Shown here: positions 36,387 through 46,467 of the stretch, piece after piece
How the letters are laid out: each line of letters begins with the position of its first letter
Numbering within the stretch: the stretch's first letter is position 1
Assembly (NCBI RefSeq): GCF_024519435.1
Contig: NZ_JALJRZ010000009.1
Location: 124,001 to 188,000, forward strand
Direction of reading: 5' to 3'
Source of the DNA: Terrabacter sp. Ter38
Lineage (GTDB): Bacteria; Actinomycetota; Actinomycetes; Actinomycetales; Dermatophilaceae
Length of the DNA stretch: 64,000 bases
The notes under the pieces: model-generated
Database searches by the model: none
Told to the model about the DNA's origin: nothing
Seen by the model: the letters and a program-made list of their open reading frames with translations, nothing else
Translations under genes and position numbers: made by a program

Positions 36387-36985
36387 CGCCCGAGCTCCTG
36401 CAGGGCGGCCCGCAGGAGCGCCGACACCCCGGCGCCGTCGGCCGCGAGCGGTGCGATCTTGTCGAGCGCGTCGTCGGCCTGGCGCAGGGTCCAGCCGAGT
36501 CCGACGAGCGCCTCGCGGACCTGCTCGCGCCACGCCTCGCCGGTGTCGAGGTGGATCGGGTCGCTGTGGCCGGCCGAACCTGGCAGGGCGCCGAGCTTGT
36601 CCTTGAGCTCGAGAACCATCCGCTCCGCGCCCTTCTTGCCGATGCCCGGGACCTTGGTCAGCGCGACGAGGTCGCCCGTGCCCAACGCGACCCGGACGGC
36701 GTCGGGCGAGTGGACGGCGAGCACGGCCAGGGCGAGGCGGGGCCCGACCCCCGAGACCGTCTGGACGGTCTCGAAGACGTGCTTCTCGTCGTCGGTGGCG
36801 AAGCCGTAGAGGGTCAGCGAGTCCTCGCGGACGACGAGACTGGTGGCCAGCTCGGTGGGCTGCCCCAGGCGCACGGACGTCGCCGTGGCCGGGGTGGTGT
36901 GGACGAGCATGCCGACACCACCGACGCCGACCACGACGGAGTCGAGGCCGACCTTGAGGACGGTGCCGGAGAGCGAGGCGATCAT
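36383..36985 (-). CDS. ruvA: Holliday junction DNA helicase subunit RuvA
   Basis: 200 residues. Domain I is the OB fold starting [13 protein letters not shown]. Domain II has helix-hairpin-helix motifs ([12 protein letters not shown] and [20 protein letters not shown]). Domain III (about 150-200) binds RuvB. It recognises the four-way junction. The start overlaps ruvC by 3 bp. Confidence 0.96.
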
Positions 36986-37638
36986 CGGGGCTGGGCTCCA
37001 GGGTGGGGTCGGGCGGTCTGGCCGGTGCGGGCGGGCTGGGTGGTCGCGGCGCGCAAGCGCTGCACGGGCGGGACGGCTCCCGGTGGGACCCGACGGGGTA
37101 TGCCGCTCCCCCGGCTGCCCGTGCGCGCCAGCACCTCGAGCCGCGCCTCCTCGAGTCGGCTCTGCGTGCCGCCACGCCAGACGTGGCAGATCGCCAGGGC
37201 GAGCGCGTCGGCGGCGTCGGCGGGCTTGGGCGGGGTGTCGAGCCCGAGGAGCCGGGTCACCATCGTCGTCACCTGCGCCTTGTCGGCGCGTCCGTTGCCG
37301 CTGACCGCGGCCTTGACCTCGGTGGGTGTGTGGAGGGTGACGGGCAGGCCGAGCCGCTCGGCCATGATCATGACGATGCCGGTCACCTGGGCGGTGCCCA
37401 TCACGGTAGAGACGTTGGTGTCGGCGAAGACGCGCTCGATGGCCACGGCCTCGGGACGGTGCCGCGAGAACCACTGGCGCATCTCGTCCTCGACGGCGAC
37501 GAGGCGCTTCGGGGTCGGGTCCCCGGACGGGGTGCGGATGACCCCGACCTCGACGAGCGAGAGCTTGCGCCCCGGGACTCCGTCGACGACGCCGACACCG
37601 CAGCGGGTGAGCCCGGGGTCGACCGCGAGGACGCGCAC
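36982..37638 (-). CDS. ruvC: Crossover junction endodeoxyribonuclease RuvC
   Basis: 218 residues from a GTG at 37638; GGGAGG is 6 bases upstream, and the overlapped sequence between them is a copy of the GTATGCCG octamer. Catalytic acids are seen in [18 protein letters not shown] and [12 protein letters not shown]. The last 45 residues are an Arg/Pro/Ala-rich extension absent from E. coli RuvC. It resolves Holliday junctions. Confidence 0.95.
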   Translation of the reverse strand: MRVLAVDPGLTRCGVGVVDGVPGRKLSLVEVGVIRTPSGDPTPKRLVAVEDEMRQWFSRHRPEAVAIERVFADTNVSTVMGTAQVTGIVMIMAERLGLPVTLHTPTEVKAAVSGNGRADKAQVTTMVTRLLGLDTPPKPADAADALALAICHVWRGGTQSRLEEARLEVLARTGSRGSGIPRRVPPGAVPPVQRLRAATTQPARTGQTARPHPGAQPR

Positions 37639-37721
37639 GGCATACCTCCCTGGGGCGTGGGGCTCTGGACGATCCGAACAGGTGTTCGGGACCACGCTAA
37701 CGGGCCTCCCCCGAAAGGGCG

Positions 37722-37749
37722 GGAGGCACGCCGGTCCCGGCGTGCCTCC
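37722..37749 (-). terminator. Terminator between yebC and ruvC
   Basis: GGAGGCACGCCGG (37722-37734) and CCGGCGTGCCTCC (37737-37749) are exact inverted repeats. The 13-bp stem would open at its tip to make a loop. It separates the yebC/pdxT transcript from ruvCAB. Confidence 0.7.
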
Positions 37750-37784
37750 TCGTCGAACCTCGGGCGCAGGACCCCTCGGCGCGG

Positions 37785-38546
37785 TCAGTCCTCCTCGTCG
37801 TCGAGCTGCGCGAGGACGTCGTCGGGGATGTCGCCGTTGGCGAAGACGTTCTGCACGTCGTCGCTGTCCTCGAGGGCCTCGATGACGCGGATCATCTTCT
37901 TCGCCCCGTCGAGGTCGAGCGGGACCTGGAGGTTGGGGACGAACGACGCCTCGGCCGACTCGTAGTCGATCCCGGCGTCCTGGATCGCCTTGCGGACCGC
38001 GACGAAGTCGGTGGCCTCGGAGATGATCTCCCACGTGTCACCGTTGTCGTTGACCTCCTCGGCACCCGCCTCGAGCACGACCTCGAGGATGTCGTCCTCG
38101 GACCCGGCGTCCTTGAGGACGGTCACGACGCCCTTGCGGTTGAAGACGTAGGACACCGAGCCCGGGTCGGCGAGCTGGCCGCCGTTGCGGGTCAGCGCCG
38201 TACGCACCTCGGCGGCAGCCCGGTTGCGGTTGTCGGTGAGGCACTCGATGAGCACCGCGACGCCGTTGGGGGCGTAGCCCTCGTACATGATCGTCTGCCA
38301 GTCGGCAGCGCCCGCCTCGGCACCCGAGGCGCGCTTGACGGCGCGGTCGATGTTGTCGTTGGGCACCGACGTCTTCTTGGCCTTCTGGATGGCGTCGTAG
38401 AGCGTCGGGTTGCCGGCGGGGTCGGCGCCGCCCTGGCGGGCCGCGACCTCGATGTTCTTGATGAGCTTGGCGAAGAGCTTGCCGCGCTTGGCGTCCTTGG
38501 CCGCCTTTTGGTGCTTCGTGGTGGCCCATTTGGAGTGGCCGCTCAT
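37785..38546 (-). CDS. yebC: YebC/PmpR-family regulator
   Basis: 253 residues. The typical start [22 protein letters not shown], the [20 protein letters not shown] segment and [19 protein letters not shown] are all present. The family has been described as DNA-binding regulators and, more recently, as factors that relieve ribosome stalling. It overlaps pdxT by 4 bp (ATGA). The order pdxT-yebC-ruvC matches Rv2604c-Rv2603c-Rv2594c-type regions. Confidence 0.93.
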   Translation of the reverse strand: MSGHSKWATTKHQKAAKDAKRGKLFAKLIKNIEVAARQGGADPAGNPTLYDAIQKAKKTSVPNDNIDRAVKRASGAEAGAADWQTIMYEGYAPNGVAVLIECLTDNRNRAAAEVRTALTRNGGQLADPGSVSYVFNRKGVVTVLKDAGSEDDILEVVLEAGAEEVNDNGDTWEIISEATDFVAVRKAIQDAGIDYESAEASFVPNLQVPLDLDGAKKMIRVIEALEDSDDVQNVFANGDIPDDVLAQLDDEED

Positions 38547-39316
38547 GCAGTGTCCTCGCGTTCCGGTGACTGGCGTGCACCCGACTGCTGGAGTCGGTGC
38601 GCTCTGACGATCGAGACGAACTCGGCGTGGATCCGGCGGTCGGCCCCCACCTCGGGGTGGAAGGACGTGGCCATGAGGTTGCCCTGCCGGACCGCGACGA
38701 TCCTACCGGCGGCCGGGCCCTCGCTCACGCGCGCGAGCACCTCCACCCCCGGGCCCGCCTGCTCCACCCACGGCGCGCGGATGAAGACGGCGTGCACCGT
38801 GCCCGTCGTCCCCGGGAGCGCCGCGTCGCTCCAGGCGTAGTCGAGGTCCTGCTCGAAGGAGTCGACCTGACGTCCGAATGCATTGCGGCGCACCGTGATG
38901 TCGAGACCCCCGAGCGTCTGCTGGTCGGGGCGGGCGTCGGCGATGCGGTCGGCCAGCATGATCATCCCGGCGCACGAGCCGTAGGCCGGCATGCCCTCGG
39001 CGATGCGCCGCAGCAGGGGCTCGCGAAGGTCGAAGGCGCGGACGAGCTTGTCCATGACCGTCGACTCGCCGCCGGGGATGACGAGGCCGTCGATGGCCTC
39101 GACCTCGGCCGGACGCCGGACCGTGACGCCCTCGGCGCCGAGCGCGGTGAGGGCGGCGAGGTGCTCCCGGACGTCGCCCTGGACCGCGAGGACGCCGATG
39201 CGCGGCACGCCGACGGCGTCGGCGCGACGATCGGCGGAACTGTCGCCAGAGTGGTCGCCAGAGTGGTCGCCAGAGGGGTCGGCGGTCGTGCCGGTGATGG
39301 TGCTGATGGTGCTCAC
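38543..39316 (-). CDS. pdxT: Pyridoxal 5'-phosphate synthase glutaminase subunit PdxT
   Basis: 257 residues from a GTG at 39316; a GTG at 39208 would give a more usual 221 residues. The first is preferred because TACGCT lies exactly 6 bp upstream, consistent with a leaderless message. The core starts at [14 protein letters not shown]. The GGEST oxyanion motif, nucleophile Cys in GSCAGMI and the His-Glu of SFHPEV are present. It supplies ammonia to PdxS. The N-terminal 40 residues include a GDHSGDHS repeat and are not family-typical. Its partner pdxS is 2.7 kb away rather than adjacent. Confidence 0.92.
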   Translation of the reverse strand: MSTISTITGTTADPSGDHSGDHSGDSSADRRADAVGVPRIGVLAVQGDVREHLAALTALGAEGVTVRRPAEVEAIDGLVIPGGESTVMDKLVRAFDLREPLLRRIAEGMPAYGSCAGMIMLADRIADARPDQQTLGGLDITVRRNAFGRQVDSFEQDLDYAWSDAALPGTTGTVHAVFIRAPWVEQAGPGVEVLARVSEGPAAGRIVAVRQGNLMATSFHPEVGADRRIHAEFVSIVRAHRLQQSGARQSPEREDTA

Positions 39317-39322
39317 CGGGTC

Positions 39323-39328
39323 AGCGTA
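39323..39328 (-). promoter_or_regulatory. -10 box for leaderless pdxT
   Basis: TACGCT on the minus strand, with 6 bases between it and the GTG start codon and no ribosome binding site. Confidence 0.45.
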
Positions 39329-39432
39329 GAGCGCTCGCCGTGACCGTCGCGCCACGGGTCGGGGCCCTGAGAACCGTCTCGGATACCAGACGTCCGCGGA
39401 GGCGGCCCTGACGTCGACACGTTGCCACCGGA

Positions 39433-39438
39433 TACGTT
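39433..39438 (+). promoter_or_regulatory. -10 box for leaderless kynU
   Basis: TACGTT on the plus strand, with 6 bases between it and the ATG at 39445 and no ribosome binding site. It is divergent from the pdxT promoter; the two -10 boxes are 104 bp apart. Confidence 0.5.
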
Positions 39439-39444
39439 TCGGCC

Positions 39445-40698
39445 ATGACGACGGTGCACACCCACGACGACCTGACCGCCCGCGCCGAGCAGGCCGATGC
39501 CACCTCCCCCCTCCGGAGCACCCGCGGCCTCTTCACACTCCCCGACGACGTCATCTACCTCGACGGCAACTCGCTCGGGGCCCTGCCGAGCGCCGTGCCG
39601 GCCGTCGTCGACGACGTGATGCACCGCCAGTGGGGTGAGCGCCTGATCCGCTCGTGGAACGAGGCCGACTGGTGGGGCGCCCAGACCCGCGTCGGCGACC
39701 TCGTCGGCCGACTCGTCGGTGCCGCTCCCGGGCAGGTGGTCGTGACCGATTCGACGTCGGTCAACCTGTTCAAGGCGGTCATCGGCGCCGGACGCCTGCG
39801 ACCCGGACGCACCGTCGTGCTCACCGACCCCGACTCGTTCCCGACCGACCTCTACATGACCGAGTCCGCGGCCGAGCTGGCCGGCCTGGAGGTGCGCCGG
39901 GTCCACCCGCGTGACGCCGTGGGCGCCATCGCCGAGGTCGGTGACAGCCTCGCGCTCGCCTCCTACTCGAGCGTCGACTACCGCACGGGCGAGCTCTGGG
40001 ACCTGCGCGCGATCACCGCGGCTGCCCACGCCGTGGGCGCCCTGGCCTGCTGGGACCTCTGCCACTCCGCCGGAGTCGTCGACGTCGACCTCGACGAAGG
40101 TCGTGCGGACCTCGCCGTCGGGTGCGGCTACAAGTACCTGAACGGGGGCCCGGGTGCACCCGCCTTCCTCTACGTGGCGACCCGCCACCAGGACGACTTC
40201 GAGCAGCCCCTCACCGGCTGGCAGGGGCACGCCCACCCCTTCGAGATGCGTCCGGACTACGAGCCTGCGCCCGGCATCACCCGGGCCAGGGTCGGGACCC
40301 CGCCCCTGCTGTCGGTGCTCGCGCTCGAGGCCGCGCTCACGGCATACGACGGCCTCTCCCCCGCCGACGTCCGGGCGGCGTCGCTCTCGGTGACTGGTAC
40401 GTTCATCGACGCTCTCGACGCGCTCGGGGTCGACCTCCCGCTGGCGACGCCGCGCGAGCCGGAGCGCCGGGGGTCGCAGGTCTCGCTGCGCCACCCGCAG
40501 GCCTTCGCCGTCGTGCAGGCGCTCATCGCCCGCGGCGTCATCGGTGACTTCCGCGAGCCGGACATCATCCGTCTCGGCTTCGCGCCCCTCTACGTCACCC
40601 ACGTGGACGCGGTGCGGGCCGCGGTGCACGTCAAGGAGGTCCTCGACGGGCGCGAGTTCGAGCGCCCTGAGTTCGCGGAGCGCGGCGCCGTCACCTGA
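39445..40698 (+). CDS. kynU: Kynureninase
   Basis: 417 residues. The PLP lysine is in [13 protein letters not shown] (about 230). YLDGNSLG (about 38), [10 protein letters not shown], the [10 protein letters not shown] phosphate-binding segment and [11 protein letters not shown] are typical. It cleaves kynurenine (or 3-hydroxykynurenine) to anthranilate and alanine. No tryptophan dioxygenase or formamidase gene is in the window. It interrupts the usual pdxS-pdxT neighbourhood. PLP dependence may explain its position next to PLP synthesis genes, but this could be chance. Confidence 0.92.
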   Translation: MTTVHTHDDLTARAEQADATSPLRSTRGLFTLPDDVIYLDGNSLGALPSAVPAVVDDVMHRQWGERLIRSWNEADWWGAQTRVGDLVGRLVGAAPGQVVVTDSTSVNLFKAVIGAGRLRPGRTVVLTDPDSFPTDLYMTESAAELAGLEVRRVHPRDAVGAIAEVGDSLALASYSSVDYRTGELWDLRAITAAAHAVGALACWDLCHSAGVVDVDLDEGRADLAVGCGYKYLNGGPGAPAFLYVATRHQDDFEQPLTGWQGHAHPFEMRPDYEPAPGITRARVGTPPLLSVLALEAALTAYDGLSPADVRAASLSVTGTFIDALDALGVDLPLATPREPERRGSQVSLRHPQAFAVVQALIARGVIGDFREPDIIRLGFAPLYVTHVDAVRAAVHVKEVLDGREFERPEFAERGAVT

Positions 40699-40711
40699 GT
40701 CGTCCCCTCCC

Positions 40712-40782
40712 GCAACACACCGAGATGGTTCCGGCTCACCGGGATCGGGAGCCGGTGGGCTGTGACCTGCTCGGTGTGTTGC
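40712..40782. terminator. Long nested hairpin between convergent kynU and the DUF4037 gene
   Basis: GCAACACACCGAG (40712-40724) and CTCGGTGTGTTGC (40770-40782) are exact 13-base inverted repeats. Nested inside, CCGGCTC (40731-40737) pairs with GAGCCGG (40749-40755). It fits a bidirectional terminator but is larger than the others here, and could be a mobile palindromic element. Confidence 0.6.
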
Positions 40783-40795
40783 CAGGGTGTGCAGG

Positions 40796-41816
40796 TCACG
40801 GTGACGGCCGGCGGCGACCGGACCTGGTGAGGACGTCGACGTTGTCGCTCCACTGCTCGGCCGAGCCCACGCCTCGCGGCAGCGCCCGCACGGCCGGGTC
40901 CTCGACGCTCTTCTCCAGCACGACGATCACGGCCTCGCGCACACCGCGGTAGGGCCGGTCCCAGAACGGCTCGACGGGGTCGTCGACGGTCGGCAGCCCC
41001 GCGCCCTCCTGCATCCGGTTCAGTGCCCGGAGCCCTGCGACCAGACCCGCCTCGCGCTCTCGCCAACCGTCGGCCGCCACCGCGGCGTGCAGCGCCTCCG
41101 CCGCCGCACCTGAGCGGGGCAGGCGGGTCAAGCTCGTGCCGAGCCACTTGGCGTAGGGCGGCCACCGGCGCTCGAGCAGGTGGCCGAGGTGCATCGCGAT
41201 CCCGGCCAGCCGCGCCGCGACCACACGCGAGCCGAGGTCGTCGCCGCGCTCCGCCGTCCGCCCGACGAACGGCAGCTCCTGCGCGAGCCGGGCCCAGTCG
41301 GTCGCGACGACGTGCCGCCAGACGTCGTGGGGATACCACTGGAGCCGACGGCGTATGCCGTCCAGCTCGCCCCACGTCGTCGACGAACACCTCTCCGCCG
41401 GTGACCTCGAGGACGGCCTGGCCCGTCAGGGACAGCCAGTCGTCCACCGTCAGGTCGTGGGTGGGGTCGATGCCGAGGCGCGAGACGGCGAGGTCGCGGG
41501 CCGTCTCGACCTGCACCCGATGGCGCACGGCCGGGTCCCACGTCGTGGCGAACCGGGTGGGGTGGCCGGCGAACGACTCGGGCAGCCGCTCGGCGAGGTG
41601 GTCGTCGACGTCGGCGACGAGACCGTCCGGGACGAGGAGGTTGAGCCGCAGGCCCCAGTCGTGGTCGCGCGACATCGCGTCGTCGAGCCCGAGGACGTCG
41701 GACCCGCTCCCGAGACGCGCTGCGGCACAAGGCATCCCGGGCCAGTGGTCACGCACGAGGGGCTCGACGACCTCCTCGAAGTAGTTCCGCGACAGCTCCG
41801 CTCCGGTGGCGCTCAC
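40796..41816 (-). pseudogene. DUF4037-type protein, broken by a frameshift
   Basis: The N-terminal half reads from a GTG at 41816 (SATGAELSRNYFEEVVEPLV) through RLGSGSDVLGLDDAMSRDHDWG and YVDDWLSLTG-type motifs to about FVDDVG. At a CCCC run (41370-41373) the frame shifts by one base. The other frame then gives GELDGIRRRLQWYPHDVW, GDDLGSRVVAARLAG and RRWPPYAKWLGT to the stop at 40796. Joined, they make a full-length protein of about 339 residues with DUF4037 features. The family has a nucleotidyltransferase-like start (SGSD...SRDHDWG); its function is unknown. Either a real recent mutation or a homopolymer sequencing error explains it. Confidence 0.75.
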
Positions 41817-41985
41817 GCACCCGATCGTGCCAGCCCGGGCACCCGGACGGAGGCGCCGTGTGCAGTGCTTGGTGCCATGGTCCCGACGATCGCACACGGC
41901 GCGAGTCGCCGGCCACGGACGCGTATGCCGCCGCGCCCGGTGGGGCACGGCGGCACACGTCAGCGTGGAGCTGGGAGTGCGGAGG

Positions 41986-42924
41986 TCACCAACCGCGCTC
42001 GGAGAGACGGTGCGGCTGGGCCAGCTCGTCGACGTTGATGCCGACCATCGCCTCGCCGAGTCCGCGCGAGACCTTGGCGATGACGTCGGGGTCGTCGTGG
42101 AAGGTGGTCGCCTTGACGATGGCCTCGGCGCGCTGGGCCGGGTTGCCGGACTTGAAGATGCCCGAGCCCACGAAGACACCCTCGGCGCCGAGCTGCATCA
42201 TCATCGCGGCGTCGGCGGGGGTGGCGATGCCTCCGGCCGTGAAGAGCACGACGGGGAGCTTGCCGGCCTCGGCGACCTCCTTGACGAGCTCGTAGGGAGC
42301 CTGGAGCTCCTTCGCCGCGACGTAGAGCTCGTCGGGGCTCATCGAGTGGAGGCGGTTGATCTCGGCGCGCAGGGTGCGCATGTGGGTCGTCGCGTTGGAG
42401 ACGTCACCGGTGCCGGCCTCACCCTTGGAGCGGATCATCGCCGCACCCTCGGTGATGCGCCGCAGGGCCTCGCCGAGGTTGGTCGCGCCACAGACGAACG
42501 GCACGGTGAACTGCCACTTGTCGATGTGGTTGGCGTAGTCGGCCGGGGTCAGCACCTCGGACTCGTCGATGTAGTCGACGCCGAGGCTCTGGAGCACCTG
42601 CGCCTCGACGAAGTGGCCGATGCGGGCCTTGGCCATGACGGGGATCGAGACGGCCTCGATGATGCCGTCGATCATGTCGGGATCGCTCATGCGCGACACG
42701 CCGCCCTGGGCGCGGATGTCGGCGGGGACCCGCTCGAGGGCCATGACGGCGACGGCGCCGGCGTCCTCGGCGATCTTGGCCTGCTCGGCCGTGACGACGT
42801 CCATGATGACGCCGCCCTTGAGCATCTCGGCCATGCCGCGCTTCACGCGCGTCGTGCCGGTGTGGCTCGTGCCGCTCTGCTGGTCAGCCGCGGGCGTGCT
42901 GCCCGAGGTCGGGGTGGTGCTCAC
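41986..42924 (-). CDS. pdxS: Pyridoxal 5'-phosphate synthase lyase subunit PdxS
   Basis: 312 residues from a GTG at 42924 (AGGA 4 bases upstream). The catalytic lysines are in [12 protein letters not shown] (about 103) and [14 protein letters not shown] (about 170); [13 protein letters not shown] and [11 protein letters not shown] form the phosphate site. It condenses ribose 5-phosphate, glyceraldehyde 3-phosphate and ammonia to PLP. A variable Ser/Thr/Gly start of 25 residues precedes the conserved [18 protein letters not shown]. PdxT is encoded at 38543-39316. Confidence 0.95.
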   Translation of the reverse strand: MSTTPTSGSTPAADQQSGTSHTGTTRVKRGMAEMLKGGVIMDVVTAEQAKIAEDAGAVAVMALERVPADIRAQGGVSRMSDPDMIDGIIEAVSIPVMAKARIGHFVEAQVLQSLGVDYIDESEVLTPADYANHIDKWQFTVPFVCGATNLGEALRRITEGAAMIRSKGEAGTGDVSNATTHMRTLRAEINRLHSMSPDELYVAAKELQAPYELVKEVAEAGKLPVVLFTAGGIATPADAAMMMQLGAEGVFVGSGIFKSGNPAQRAEAIVKATTFHDDPDVIAKVSRGLGEAMVGINVDELAQPHRLSERGW

Positions 42925-43025
42925 GATGTCCTGCTTTCCCGTGATCTGGGTTCGGTGTGCCTCAAAGCGTAGGCCCCCGCGAGGGGTGCGGACGACGCGG
43001 TCCGCGGTGCTGCGCGTGGGGCCGG

Positions 43026-43577
43026 TCACACGAGGGCGAGGTGCTCCGGCGAGTCGTCGTTGAACTCGACGGTGTGCGGCATCGGGGTGTAGCCCGCGAG
43101 GTGGAACAGGCGGATGGTCCACGTGCGCCGCACCCGGCGGACGTCGGTGACGGCGTCGTTGTGGAAGCGCCGCGCCAGCTGCACGCGCGTGCAGGCCGAG
43201 GCGAGCCGGGCGAGGACGTCCTGCCCCAGCGCCGTCGAACGCAGCGTGCTGACGGCCTGCGGCGTGAGGGCGAGCTCGAGGGCCTCGGTGAGGTCGTTCT
43301 CGGCGAGCTCGCGAGCGTCGCCGTGCTCCGAGGGCGCCTCGAGGGACTCTGCTGCAGCGTTGGCCAGGATGAGCGCCGTCGCACCGTCGAGGAGCCCGCT
43401 GTTGGCCAGCTCGACGGCCGCCTCGGCCCGGCGCACGAGCCGCGCGTCGAGGGCGGCGAGGGTGCCGCTGAGGCGGACGTGGAGCCGGTCGAGACGGGCC
43501 GCTTTGTAGGAGAGGTACCACGCGATGACGACGAGGACGAAGAGGATCGCGAAGACCCACGAGAGGACCTCACTCAC
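43026..43577 (-). CDS. LemA-like membrane protein
   Basis: 183 residues from a GTG at 43577 that overlaps the pimA stop (GTGA). One N-terminal membrane helix (about 5-24, [18 protein letters not shown]) is followed by a helical region (RLDRLHVRL...[12 protein letters not shown]) like LemA family proteins, ending [12 protein letters not shown] and [11 protein letters not shown]. The function is unknown. It occupies the position of Rv2609c at the end of the PIM operon. Confidence 0.75.
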   Translation of the reverse strand: MSEVLSWVFAILFVLVVIAWYLSYKAARLDRLHVRLSGTLAALDARLVRRAEAAVELANSGLLDGATALILANAAAESLEAPSEHGDARELAENDLTEALELALTPQAVSTLRSTALGQDVLARLASACTRVQLARRFHNDAVTDVRRVRRTWTIRLFHLAGYTPMPHTVEFNDDSPEHLALV

Positions 43578-44746
43578 CGGGCACCCCCGCGGAGGAAGCG
43601 GTTCCAGCGTCCCTGCGGCTCGAGGTGCGCGGCCGCGACGCCCTCGATGACGGTCTCGTAGACGGCGAGGATGTCGTCGGCGACGACCGACCAGTCGAAG
43701 AGCCGGGCGCGGTGCCGGCCCGCGGCGGCGAGCTCCGCGCGGCGCTCGGGTCGTCGGAGCAGGTCGACGAGCGTGCGCGCGAGGGCGTCGGGCTGCTCGT
43801 TGGCGAACATCGCGCCCGCCGTGCCCCCGTCGAGCACGCGCGAGAACGCCGAGAGGTCGCTGGCGAGCACGCAGGCGCCGGCGCTCATCGCCTCGATGAG
43901 GATGATGCCGAAGCTCTCTCCCCCGGTGTTGGGCGCGACGTAGACGTCGACCGACGCGAGCAACGACGCCTTGTCGTCGTCGGAGACGGAGCCGAGGAAC
44001 TCGCACGCGGCGACGACCTCGGGGGGCCAGTCCTCGGTGACCTCCTCGGGGTCACCGGGTCCGGCGACGAGGACGCGCAGTCCCGGGACGGAGCGAAGGA
44101 TCTCGGGCAGGGCGGCCGCGAGCACCGGGAGTCCCTTGCGCGGCTCGCCCATGCGGCCGAGGAAGGCGATCGTCGGCGACGCGGGCGTGCCCATCCACGC
44201 GGAGCGCCGCGGAGCGCCCGCGAACCGGTCGACGTAGACGCCGTTGGGGATGACGACCGCGTCGCCGCCGACGTGGGTCGTGACCGTCCGACGGGCGTCC
44301 TCGCTCACGGCGATGCGGCCGGCGATCTTCTCCAGGCTGGGTCGGATGATCGGGTACGCCGTCTGCATCGTGCGTGACCGCAGCATCGAGGTGTGGAAGG
44401 TCGCGACGATGGGGCCCTCGGCCGCCATGAGCGCGAGCACGCTGACGCTGGGCGTGACCGGTTCGTGGAGGTGGAGCACGTCGAACTGGCCGGCGTCGAG
44501 CCACTTGCCGACCTTGGACGCCGTGACGGGGCCGAAGTTGAGACGCGCGACGGAGCCGTTGTAGCGCACGGCAGTGGCCCTGCCTGCCGACGTGACGTAG
44601 CCGGGCAGCTCGGTCTCACTGTCTGCCGGCGCGAGCACGGACACGTCGTGGCCCTGGCCGATGAGGTGCTCGGCGAGGTCGCGCACGTGGAACTGCACCC
44701 CGCCCGGGACGTCGAACGAGTACGGGCAGACGATGCCGATCCTCAC
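43574..44746 (-). CDS. pimA: Phosphatidylinositol alpha-mannosyltransferase PimA
   Basis: 390 residues from a GTG at 44746. A GT-B glycosyltransferase (GT4): the N-domain starts RIGIVCPYSFDVPGGVQFHV; HLHEPVTPS lies in the acceptor site; the nucleotide-sugar site includes FLGRMGEPRKGLP and the EX7E motif ESFGIILIEA (about 300). It adds the first mannose from GDP-mannose to phosphatidylinositol at the cytoplasmic face. It is the fourth gene of the HIT-pgsA-patA-pimA run, coupled by a GTGA to the acyltransferase upstream. Confidence 0.92.
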   Translation of the reverse strand: MRIGIVCPYSFDVPGGVQFHVRDLAEHLIGQGHDVSVLAPADSETELPGYVTSAGRATAVRYNGSVARLNFGPVTASKVGKWLDAGQFDVLHLHEPVTPSVSVLALMAAEGPIVATFHTSMLRSRTMQTAYPIIRPSLEKIAGRIAVSEDARRTVTTHVGGDAVVIPNGVYVDRFAGAPRRSAWMGTPASPTIAFLGRMGEPRKGLPVLAAALPEILRSVPGLRVLVAGPGDPEEVTEDWPPEVVAACEFLGSVSDDDKASLLASVDVYVAPNTGGESFGIILIEAMSAGACVLASDLSAFSRVLDGGTAGAMFANEQPDALARTLVDLLRRPERRAELAAAGRHRARLFDWSVVADDILAVYETVIEGVAAAHLEPQGRWNRFLRGGAR

Positions 44747-45753
44747 GTCGTACGTCCCGTCGTCGGCGGTGCCGGCTGCGCGGAGGGCTGCGCAACGGCG
44801 GCGGCCGGGAGCGCCGCCGGTGCGTCGAGGTCGTCGACGAAGACCCGCTGGAGCATGTGCCAGCTCGACGTGTGCTCGCGGATCGCGACAGCGAGGTGGT
44901 CGGCGCACTGCTGGATGAGGTCGGCCGCCTTGACCGCAGTCGTGCCCTCCACCCGGGGCACGAGGCGGTTGCTGAACTCGATGACCGTGCGGTGTCCGCC
45001 GAGACCGGTGCCCGCGGGAGCGGGTTCGTACCAGATCCGGGCTGCGAAGAGCGGTGCACCGGTCATGAGCGACAGGACGGCAGGCCCCTTGGCCATCCGC
45101 GCGCGGTGGCCGAGGAGGTCGACCTCGACACCGCCGTTGGTGAGGTCGCGGTCGGCCGCCAGCGCGATGAGCCTCCCCCCGCTCCGCGTCGCGTCGAGCA
45201 GCCCGTGGAACGGGTCGTCCCCGCCGGTGAGCGGGATGATGTCCATGTCGATGCTGCGCCGGAACGCCACGAACTCCTGGAAGACCTCTTCGGGCTTGAG
45301 CCGCTCGGCGACGGTCGTCACCGGCATGAGGTTGCCGGCGGACCAGGCGGCGCCGAGGTCGAAGTTGCCGAGGTGGCCGACGAACACGACCCCCGCGTCG
45401 CCGCGCGCGCAGAGCTCACGGATCTCGGCGTCCCCCCGCACGACGACCGCCCCGTCGATCTGGGCCCGGGTCAGCGAGGGGAGCCGGAACGCCTCGCAGT
45501 AGTAGCGCATGTAGGAGCGCATCCCCTGGCGCACCAGGGAGTCGAGGTCGGCGTCGGACAGCTCCGGCCGGACCCGACGGTAGTTCGACCGCAGTCGGTC
45601 GATGCCCTTTCCACCGCGCCGGACGGAGATGGCGGCCACCCGGTCGAAGAGGGCGTATGCCGCCCGCTCCGGGAGGGCGCGTACGACGGACCACCCCAGC
45701 TTGAAGCCGAGCACGCTGACGGTGTCGGTCGCGCGGCGTGCGAGGTCGGTCAC
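44743..45753 (-). CDS. patA: Phosphatidylinositol mannoside acyltransferase (PatA/HtrB-like)
   Basis: 336 residues from a GTG at 45753. The lysophospholipid-acyltransferase HxxxxD is in VFVGHLGNFDLG (about 125); LIALAADRDLT and AKGPAVLSLMTGAPL are typical. It acylates the mannose of PIM. It overlaps both neighbours by 4 bp. The last 30 residues are Ala/Pro-rich. Confidence 0.88.
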   Translation of the reverse strand: MTDLARRATDTVSVLGFKLGWSVVRALPERAAYALFDRVAAISVRRGGKGIDRLRSNYRRVRPELSDADLDSLVRQGMRSYMRYYCEAFRLPSLTRAQIDGAVVVRGDAEIRELCARGDAGVVFVGHLGNFDLGAAWSAGNLMPVTTVAERLKPEEVFQEFVAFRRSIDMDIIPLTGGDDPFHGLLDATRSGGRLIALAADRDLTNGGVEVDLLGHRARMAKGPAVLSLMTGAPLFAARIWYEPAPAGTGLGGHRTVIEFSNRLVPRVEGTTAVKAADLIQQCADHLAVAIREHTSSWHMLQRVFVDDLDAPAALPAAAVAQPSAQPAPPTTGRTT

Positions 45754-46373
45754 GCGCCCACCTCGCCGGAGGCGAGAGCCTGGCGACGCACCGTCAGCAT
45801 CCGCTGGAGGACGGTGACGAGGCTCGCGACCGCGAGCAGGCCCAGGACGACGCCGAGCAGGATCGTCGAGTTGAAGAGGTCGGCGAAGAAGGCCGCGGTG
45901 AGAACGGCGACGAGCCGGTCGGCGCGTTCGGCGATCCCGACGTTGGCCGTGTAGCCGAGGCCCTCGGCCCGCGCCTTGGCGTAGGAGACGACGCTGCCGA
46001 GGATGAGGCAGCTGAGCGCGAGGCCGGCCATCAGCTGGTTGTTGCCCTTGCCGGCGTAGAAGAGCACGAGGCCGCCGAAGATCGCTGCGTCACCGATGCG
46101 GTCGAGCGTGGAGTCGAGGTAGGCGCCCCACTTGCTCGAGCGGCCGGACTCGCGGGCCATGATGCCGTCGACGTTGTCGGAGAAGACGAAGGCGGTGATG
46201 ACGAGCACGCCGACCCAGATCTCACCGCGGGGGAAGAACGCCAGTGCCCCGGCGCAGACCCCGAGGGTGCCGACGACCGTCACGACGTCGGGACTGATGC
46301 CGAGGCGGAGGAACAGGTGGGCGATCGGACCGAGGATCTTGGTCAGCGACGCGCGCAGGAGTCTGTTGAGCAT
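45750..46373 (-). CDS. Phosphatidylinositol phosphate synthase (CDP-alcohol phosphatidyltransferase)
   Basis: 207 residues. The signature DxxDGxxARx8Gx3Dx3D is complete (DNVDGIMAR...GAYLDSTLDR, about 68-95) within six membrane segments. In Actinobacteria the enzyme in this operon joins CDP-diacylglycerol and inositol phosphate, providing the substrate for PimA. The assignment rests on operon context. It is coupled to patA by a GTGA. Confidence 0.9.
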   Translation of the reverse strand: MLNRLLRASLTKILGPIAHLFLRLGISPDVVTVVGTLGVCAGALAFFPRGEIWVGVLVITAFVFSDNVDGIMARESGRSSKWGAYLDSTLDRIGDAAIFGGLVLFYAGKGNNQLMAGLALSCLILGSVVSYAKARAEGLGYTANVGIAERADRLVAVLTAAFFADLFNSTILLGVVLGLLAVASLVTVLQRMLTVRRQALASGEVGA

Positions 46374-46467
46374 GGTGGTGACAGCGTACTGACCGGTCGG
46401 GTGTGCTCGGGCCCGGCGCACGCACCGTGGCGCGTCCGTGACCTGCAGGCCCTGCGCCGGGTGGTCC

